Program-made: the position numbers and the translations under genes | Notes under the pieces: model-generated | The model's input: only the letters and a program-made list of their open reading frames with translations | Told to the model about the DNA's origin: nothing | Database searches by the model: none | In this document: piece after piece, positions 7,108 to 10,664 of the stretch | How positions within the stretch are numbered: the first letter of the stretch is position 1 | Layout: each line of letters opens with the position of its first letter | Assembly: GCA_002361155.1 (NCBI GenBank) | Contig: DERZ01000048.1 | Location: forward strand, 1-10,664 | DNA: 10,664 nt | Origin: Porphyromonadaceae bacterium UBA3327 | GTDB lineage: Bacteria; Bacteroidota; Bacteroidia; Bacteroidales; Muribaculaceae | Reading direction: 5' to 3'

Positions 7108-8823
7108 ATGAAAAAGTTGAAATCCATATATCTCGGGATTGCGGCGCTTGCCGCTGCGGGACTCGGAGGATGCCAGGCCGACATGACCACCCCCGAACTC
7201 GTCATCCCAGAGGCGAAACTGGTGCCGAACACCACCATCGCCGAACTCAAGGCCCTCTACTCCGACCCGACCAATACGAGTCCTGTCGGACTGAAGGATG
7301 AGGCCTCGGGCGAACACTTCATAATACATGGCCGGGTGGTGAGCAGCGACGCCTCCGGCAATATCTACAAGTCGCTCGTGATTCAGGACGAGACCGCCGC
7401 TCTGGCGTTCTCTATCAACCAGAGCTCGCTTTACATTGAAAACCGCCTCGGCCAGGACGTGGTTGTCGACATGACTGGCCTCTATATGGGCTATTACCGC
7501 GGTCTGCAGCAGGTGGGATGGCCCGGAACTCCATACGACGGACTCCCGCAGCTCGGTTTCATGGCAATCAATTTCTGGGACGAGCATGCCGAGCTCAACG
7601 GCCTCCCCGACCCGGAGTTCAGGACCATTGAAATCGATGACCCTCGTCCCGCCGACAGCGGATACATGATTGCTGTCGACAACTTCGCCCAGCTGCCTGC
7701 CTCCGGCGCCGCGCTTCAGGGAATGCAGAGCCAGCTGGTGGAGCTGCGCAACGTCTCGTTTGTCGACGGAGGGAAGGCCTCTTTCGCTCCCTATCAGGAG
7801 AGCGTGAGCCGTACGCTCCGTGACGCCAACGGTGCCGAAATGGATGTCAGAAACTCCGGATACTCCAATTTCTATACCGACATTCTCCCCGAAGGTACAG
7901 GCTCCGTACGCGGTATCCTTTCCTATTACGGCGACTCCTATCAGCTTATCCTGCGCGACCGCAACGACGTGCGCATCTCCGACAAGGGTGAGAAGGAAGA
8001 GCCGTTCACTGTGTCCGATGTCCTCGACGAGTCGTTCCGGGGCATGAGCGGATGGGTGAGCGGTTACATAGTCGGTTCGGTCAGGCTCGGTGTGAATGAA
8101 GTGAAGGATGCCGCCGACGTGATCCTCTCCGACAAGGCGGAAATGGACAACAACCTGCTCATAGCGGCTTCTCCCGACGAGAAGGACTGGCAGAAGATGG
8201 TGGTTGTCGAGCTCCCGCAGGGAACAGACTTCCGTACCTACGCCAACCTTGTGGACAATCCCGCAGTCTATGGCAAGAGCATTCTTGTCAACGGCACGTT
8301 ATCCACGTTCCTCGGCATGCCGGGTGTGACACGCGTATCCGGCTCGCTCGACAGTTTCGAGATAGACGGCAACAGCATCACTCCCGAGCCGCCTGTACCT
8401 CCCGCTCCGGGCGAGGTCCCCGCTCCGAAAGGTGACGGTACGGAGGCCAGTCCATATAACATCGGGGCGGTTCTCGCCGCCACCTCTACTGTGGCCGACG
8501 TCTGGGTGGAGGGATACGTAGCCGGATTCGTAGCCGACAGCGACATGAACAGTTCCGCTGTCTGGAGCGACAGACCGGCAGCCGGATCCTCCTCGAACAA
8601 CTATGCCAACAGTTCCAATGTGATTCTTTCCGAGAAACCTGCGGCTGAGGCGGGTATCGCCAATTCGGTGCCGGCCGGCCTTAACAATGCCGTCAAGAGT
8701 CAGCTCGGTCTGAAGAACAATCCTCAGGCCTTTGGCCGGAAAGTAAGGGTGAGGGGTACGCTGTCGAGTTATCTCGGCGTGCGTGGAATCACCAAGATTT
8801 CGGAAGTTAAATTCATCGACTGA
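7108..8823 (+). CDS. Lipoprotein with DUF5689 domain and two DUF6359 domains
   Basis: This is a 571-residue lipoprotein with lipobox LGGC (C22 lipidated). Residues about 35-292 form a DUF5689 domain. Its core has an OB-fold-like pattern: HGRVVSSDASGNIYKSLVIQ (74-93), then DETAALAFSI, GQDVVVDMTGLYMGYYRG, and ILRDRNDVRI at its end. Residues about 298-418 are a first DUF6359 copy (WVSGYIVGSVR, NLLIAASPDEKDW, VVVELPQG, LVNGTLSTFLG). A proline linker (PEPPVPPAPGEVPAP, 426-440) leads to a second copy at 441-571 (WVEGYVAGF, NVILSEKP, RVRGTLSSYLGVRGITKI) with an extra Ser/Asn-rich insert at 479-503. No catalytic motif is seen, so a binding role at the cell surface is likely. It is the last gene before a strong terminator. 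OB-type folds often bind nucleic acids or sugars, but the ligand here is inferred only from neighbours. Confidence 0.85.
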   Translation: MKKLKSIYLGIAALAAAGLGGCQADMTTPELVIPEAKLVPNTTIAELKALYSDPTNTSPVGLKDEASGEHFIIHGRVVSSDASGNIYKSLVIQDETAALAFSINQSSLYIENRLGQDVVVDMTGLYMGYYRGLQQVGWPGTPYDGLPQLGFMAINFWDEHAELNGLPDPEFRTIEIDDPRPADSGYMIAVDNFAQLPASGAALQGMQSQLVELRNVSFVDGGKASFAPYQESVSRTLRDANGAEMDVRNSGYSNFYTDILPEGTGSVRGILSYYGDSYQLILRDRNDVRISDKGEKEEPFTVSDVLDESFRGMSGWVSGYIVGSVRLGVNEVKDAADVILSDKAEMDNNLLIAASPDEKDWQKMVVVELPQGTDFRTYANLVDNPAVYGKSILVNGTLSTFLGMPGVTRVSGSLDSFEIDGNSITPEPPVPPAPGEVPAPKGDGTEASPYNIGAVLAATSTVADVWVEGYVAGFVADSDMNSSAVWSDRPAAGSSSNNYANSSNVILSEKPAAEAGIANSVPAGLNNAVKSQLGLKNNPQAFGRKVRVRGTLSSYLGVRGITKISEVKFID

Positions 8824-8829
8824 TACCTC

Positions 8830-8871
8830 AATGCCCGGAACCGGATTCCCCGGTTTCCGGGCATTATTTTT
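8830..8871 (+). terminator. Strong rho-independent terminator after the lipoprotein gene
   Basis: AATGCCCGGAACCGG at 8830-8844 pairs with the complementary arm at 8850-8865. This gives fifteen pairs with one bulged base, around the loop ATTCC. ATTTTT follows at 8866-8871. It begins six bases after the stop codon and should end the deoC-led transcript. It leaves only 35 bases before the nuclease start, with no clear TAnnTTTG box there. Confidence 0.88.
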
Positions 8872-8906
8872 AACATGCGGGATATGATCCTGTCAAACGT
8901 GAGATT

Positions 8907-10613
8907 ATGAAAAAACTTTACTTGATTGTGCTGTTGGTCCTGGCGGGTCAGTATGCTTTTGCCGGGTATACCAAAGGATATTACGACAGGCTGGAGGGGC
9001 AGAGCAAGGAGCAGCTCAAGCGGGCTGCCAAGGAGAGTGTGGCCCGGCATCAGACTCTTCCTTACTATGATCTGCCCAACTATTGGCAGTATTCCGATGT
9101 GTATCCCGACCTGGTCGACGGACTGAAGCGGTGGTGGGACATGTATTCCAGCGAACTTTACCTGATTCAGGAGGGGATGACCGGGAAACAGAGTTTCTCC
9201 CAGAACAGGATGCAGCGTGAGCATGCCGTGCCCAAGTCGTGGTGGAAACAGAACGGCAGTGTGGAGTACACTCCGGCATATTCCGACATGTGGAACCTCT
9301 ATCCGTCGGACGGTGCGGCCAATCAGGCGAAGCTGAATTATCCTTTCGGAGTCACTTCTAATCCGCGTTACAACAACGGCGTGACCAAGGTCGGGCCGGC
9401 AAATGTGGGCTTCGGCGGCGGCAGTGCCAATGTCTTTGAGCCGGCCGACGAGTACAAGGGTGACTTCGCCCGTGCCTGTTTCTATATGGCGACGGTCTAT
9501 GACGACATCCACTGGGTGATAAATTACATGTTCTCCAAGGAGTCTTATCCCACGCTCATGCCATGGGCAATAGAGATGCTGCTGCACTGGAGCCGGATGG
9601 ATCCAGTCAGCCAGAAAGAGATAGACCGTAACAACTATGTGGAGCAATACCAGGGTAACAGAAATCCGTTCGTCGATTTTCCGCAGCTCTGCGAGTATAT
9701 ATGGGGTTCGCGTGCCGGACAGCGATTTTATGCCCGGGAGCAGGATGACATCGACCCGACCCCGCCTGTCACCGGCGACCCGGTCATTACCGCGCCGGTA
9801 AATGGAGAGAGTCTCGATTTCGGCCAGGTGGTGGTGAACCATGCCGGAACCCGCACACTGCAGATCAAGGGGAGCAATCTGACGAGTCCCTTGTCGGTGA
9901 GGGTAGTGGGTCAGGACAAGAAGTATTTCATTCCTGAGGTCTCCTCCATTCCGGCGGCGACTATGAATCAGAACGGCGGCTATCTGCTGAACATCACCTA
10001 TATGCCTGGACGTGAGGGTCCGCATGAGGCAAGTCTCGCTCTCTATGACGGCGGAATTCCGGGAAGCATTGCCGTCAATCTCACCGGCGAGGGCGTGATG
10101 ATGCCGGATCTGCCTCCGCTCACGGCTCTTGAGCCGGTCGACGTGTCCGGAAACCGTTATACCGCCCGGTGGGAGCCTGCGCAGGGGGAGGCCGATTACT
10201 ACATCCTGACCAGGGTGAGGCATACTCCGGGCAATGAAGAGACGGAAACCTACGAGACCGGCGAGACGAGTTTTACATTCACTGACCGCGACCCGGACAT
10301 CGCTGAAAGCTATATGGTGGCGTATTCGCGTTACGGCATATCGTCGATCGACTCCAATGTGATATATGTGGCGTCAGGCGCCGGTATCGACGCAATCCGG
10401 CAGGAGGCTCCCTTCAGGGTGATTGTAACCGACGGAGGGTTCTCCATCATGCGCGCCGACGGCCAGACCGGTTCTTTCCGTGTCACCGACCTTTCCGGCC
10501 TGACAGTGATAGAGGAAGGTGATGCCGCCGACGGTGCCGAATATTGTCTCGACCCGGGAATCTACATCCTGACTTCCGGTAATTTCCGTCCTGTCAAAAT
10601 CGTAGTCCGATAG
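8907..10613 (+). CDS. Secreted endonuclease I family nuclease with Ig-like, FN3-like and T9SS-type C-terminal domains
   Basis: This 568-residue secreted nuclease has a signal peptide at 1-19 (cleavage after AFA). Residues about 20-275 are an endonuclease I domain, the family of periplasmic EndA and Vibrio Dns, which cuts DNA without sequence preference. Its signatures are all present: REHAVPKSWW (104-113) with catalytic H106, DMWNLYPSDGAANQAKLNYP (127-146), VFEPADEYKGDFARACFYMA (176-195), and DPVSQKEIDRNNYVEQYQG (232-250) then NRNPFVDFP. Classical members are near 230 residues, so the C-terminal half is an addition. It holds an ASPM/SPD-2/Hydin-like Ig module (about 290-396), an FN3-like module (about 400-488), and a tail (about 495-568) like a type IX sorting domain, with FRVTDLSG and LDPGIYIL, ending in VKIVVR. 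It follows a strong terminator, so it may have its own weak promoter or depend on read-through. Confidence 0.93.
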   Translation: MKKLYLIVLLVLAGQYAFAGYTKGYYDRLEGQSKEQLKRAAKESVARHQTLPYYDLPNYWQYSDVYPDLVDGLKRWWDMYSSELYLIQEGMTGKQSFSQNRMQREHAVPKSWWKQNGSVEYTPAYSDMWNLYPSDGAANQAKLNYPFGVTSNPRYNNGVTKVGPANVGFGGGSANVFEPADEYKGDFARACFYMATVYDDIHWVINYMFSKESYPTLMPWAIEMLLHWSRMDPVSQKEIDRNNYVEQYQGNRNPFVDFPQLCEYIWGSRAGQRFYAREQDDIDPTPPVTGDPVITAPVNGESLDFGQVVVNHAGTRTLQIKGSNLTSPLSVRVVGQDKKYFIPEVSSIPAATMNQNGGYLLNITYMPGREGPHEASLALYDGGIPGSIAVNLTGEGVMMPDLPPLTALEPVDVSGNRYTARWEPAQGEADYYILTRVRHTPGNEETETYETGETSFTFTDRDPDIAESYMVAYSRYGISSIDSNVIYVASGAGIDAIRQEAPFRVIVTDGGFSIMRADGQTGSFRVTDLSGLTVIEEGDAADGAEYCLDPGIYILTSGNFRPVKIVVR

Positions 10614-10649
10614 TGGCTGCGGAAGCGAATCTGGCAACATATAAGAGGG

Positions 10650-10664
10650 CGGCCCGACGGGCCG
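10650..10664 (+). terminator. Probable terminator hairpin, cut by the window edge
   Basis: CGGCCC at 10650-10655 pairs perfectly with GGGCCG at 10659-10664 around the loop GAC. It lies 36 bases after the nuclease stop codon. The T-run that would confirm a rho-independent terminator would begin just outside the window. Confidence 0.5.

Noticed and set aside
3205..8823. Classical SusC/SusD polysaccharide utilization locus
   Set aside because: No SusD homologue, glycoside hydrolase, sulfatase or lyase is present; the lipoproteins are DUF5689/DUF6359 types and the enzymes are phosphodiester-type hydrolases.
8769..10223. Long open frame of 484 codons on the - strand
   Set aside because: It lies antisense to the endonuclease I gene, whose motifs are unmistakable. 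The antisense translation shows no signal peptide or known motif, and the openness comes from the GC-rich codon pattern.
1..10664. CRISPR arrays, insertion sequences, prophage or attachment sites
   Set aside because: No regularly spaced direct repeats, transposase or integrase motifs, or flanking inverted repeats were seen by reading the window.

Overview
The window looks like chromosomal DNA from a gut-type Bacteroidales bacterium, most probably of the Muribaculaceae kind. The reasons are a fairly GC-rich coding style, Bacteroidota-type -7 promoter boxes (TAnnTTTG), A-rich translation starts with few Shine-Dalgarno sites, a DUF4286-ruvC pair, Bacteroidota-only surface lipoprotein domains (DUF5689, DUF6359) and a C-terminus resembling a type IX secretion sorting domain. 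Genus-level placement is inference. All eight genes lie on the + strand. The longer open frames on the - strand are shadows of them.

Region 1 (1-1097). The first 20 bases look like the 3' end of a tRNA gene (T-loop, T-stem strand and acceptor strand, no encoded CCA). A strong hairpin plus T-run at 105-136 follows, just ahead of a two-gene unit. That unit holds a small DUF4286 protein (start at 165 preferred over 138) and the Holliday-junction resolvase RuvC (start at 528 preferred over 522).

Region 2 (1098-8873). A 105-base gap carries a Bacteroidota-type promoter. Five closely spaced genes follow: deoC (deoxyribose-phosphate aldolase), a secreted endonuclease/exonuclease/phosphatase (EEP) protein, a TonB-dependent outer-membrane receptor without a SusD partner, and two lipoproteins. 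The first lipoprotein is DUF6359 plus a jelly-roll-like domain; the second is DUF5689 plus two DUF6359 copies. A strong rho-independent terminator lies directly after the last stop codon.

Region 3 (8874-10664). A secreted endonuclease I family nuclease has an added C-terminal half made of a Hydin/ASPM-like Ig module, an FN3-like module and a T9SS-sorting-like tail. A GC-rich hairpin cut by the window edge may be its terminator.

Taken together, a secreted nuclease, a secreted EEP hydrolase, a TonB receptor, surface lipoproteins rich in probable OB-fold-like modules, and the cytoplasmic enzyme that breaks down deoxyribose 5-phosphate suggest a locus for capturing extracellular DNA or nucleotides. 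That function is inferred from gene content and order. No single gene proves it.
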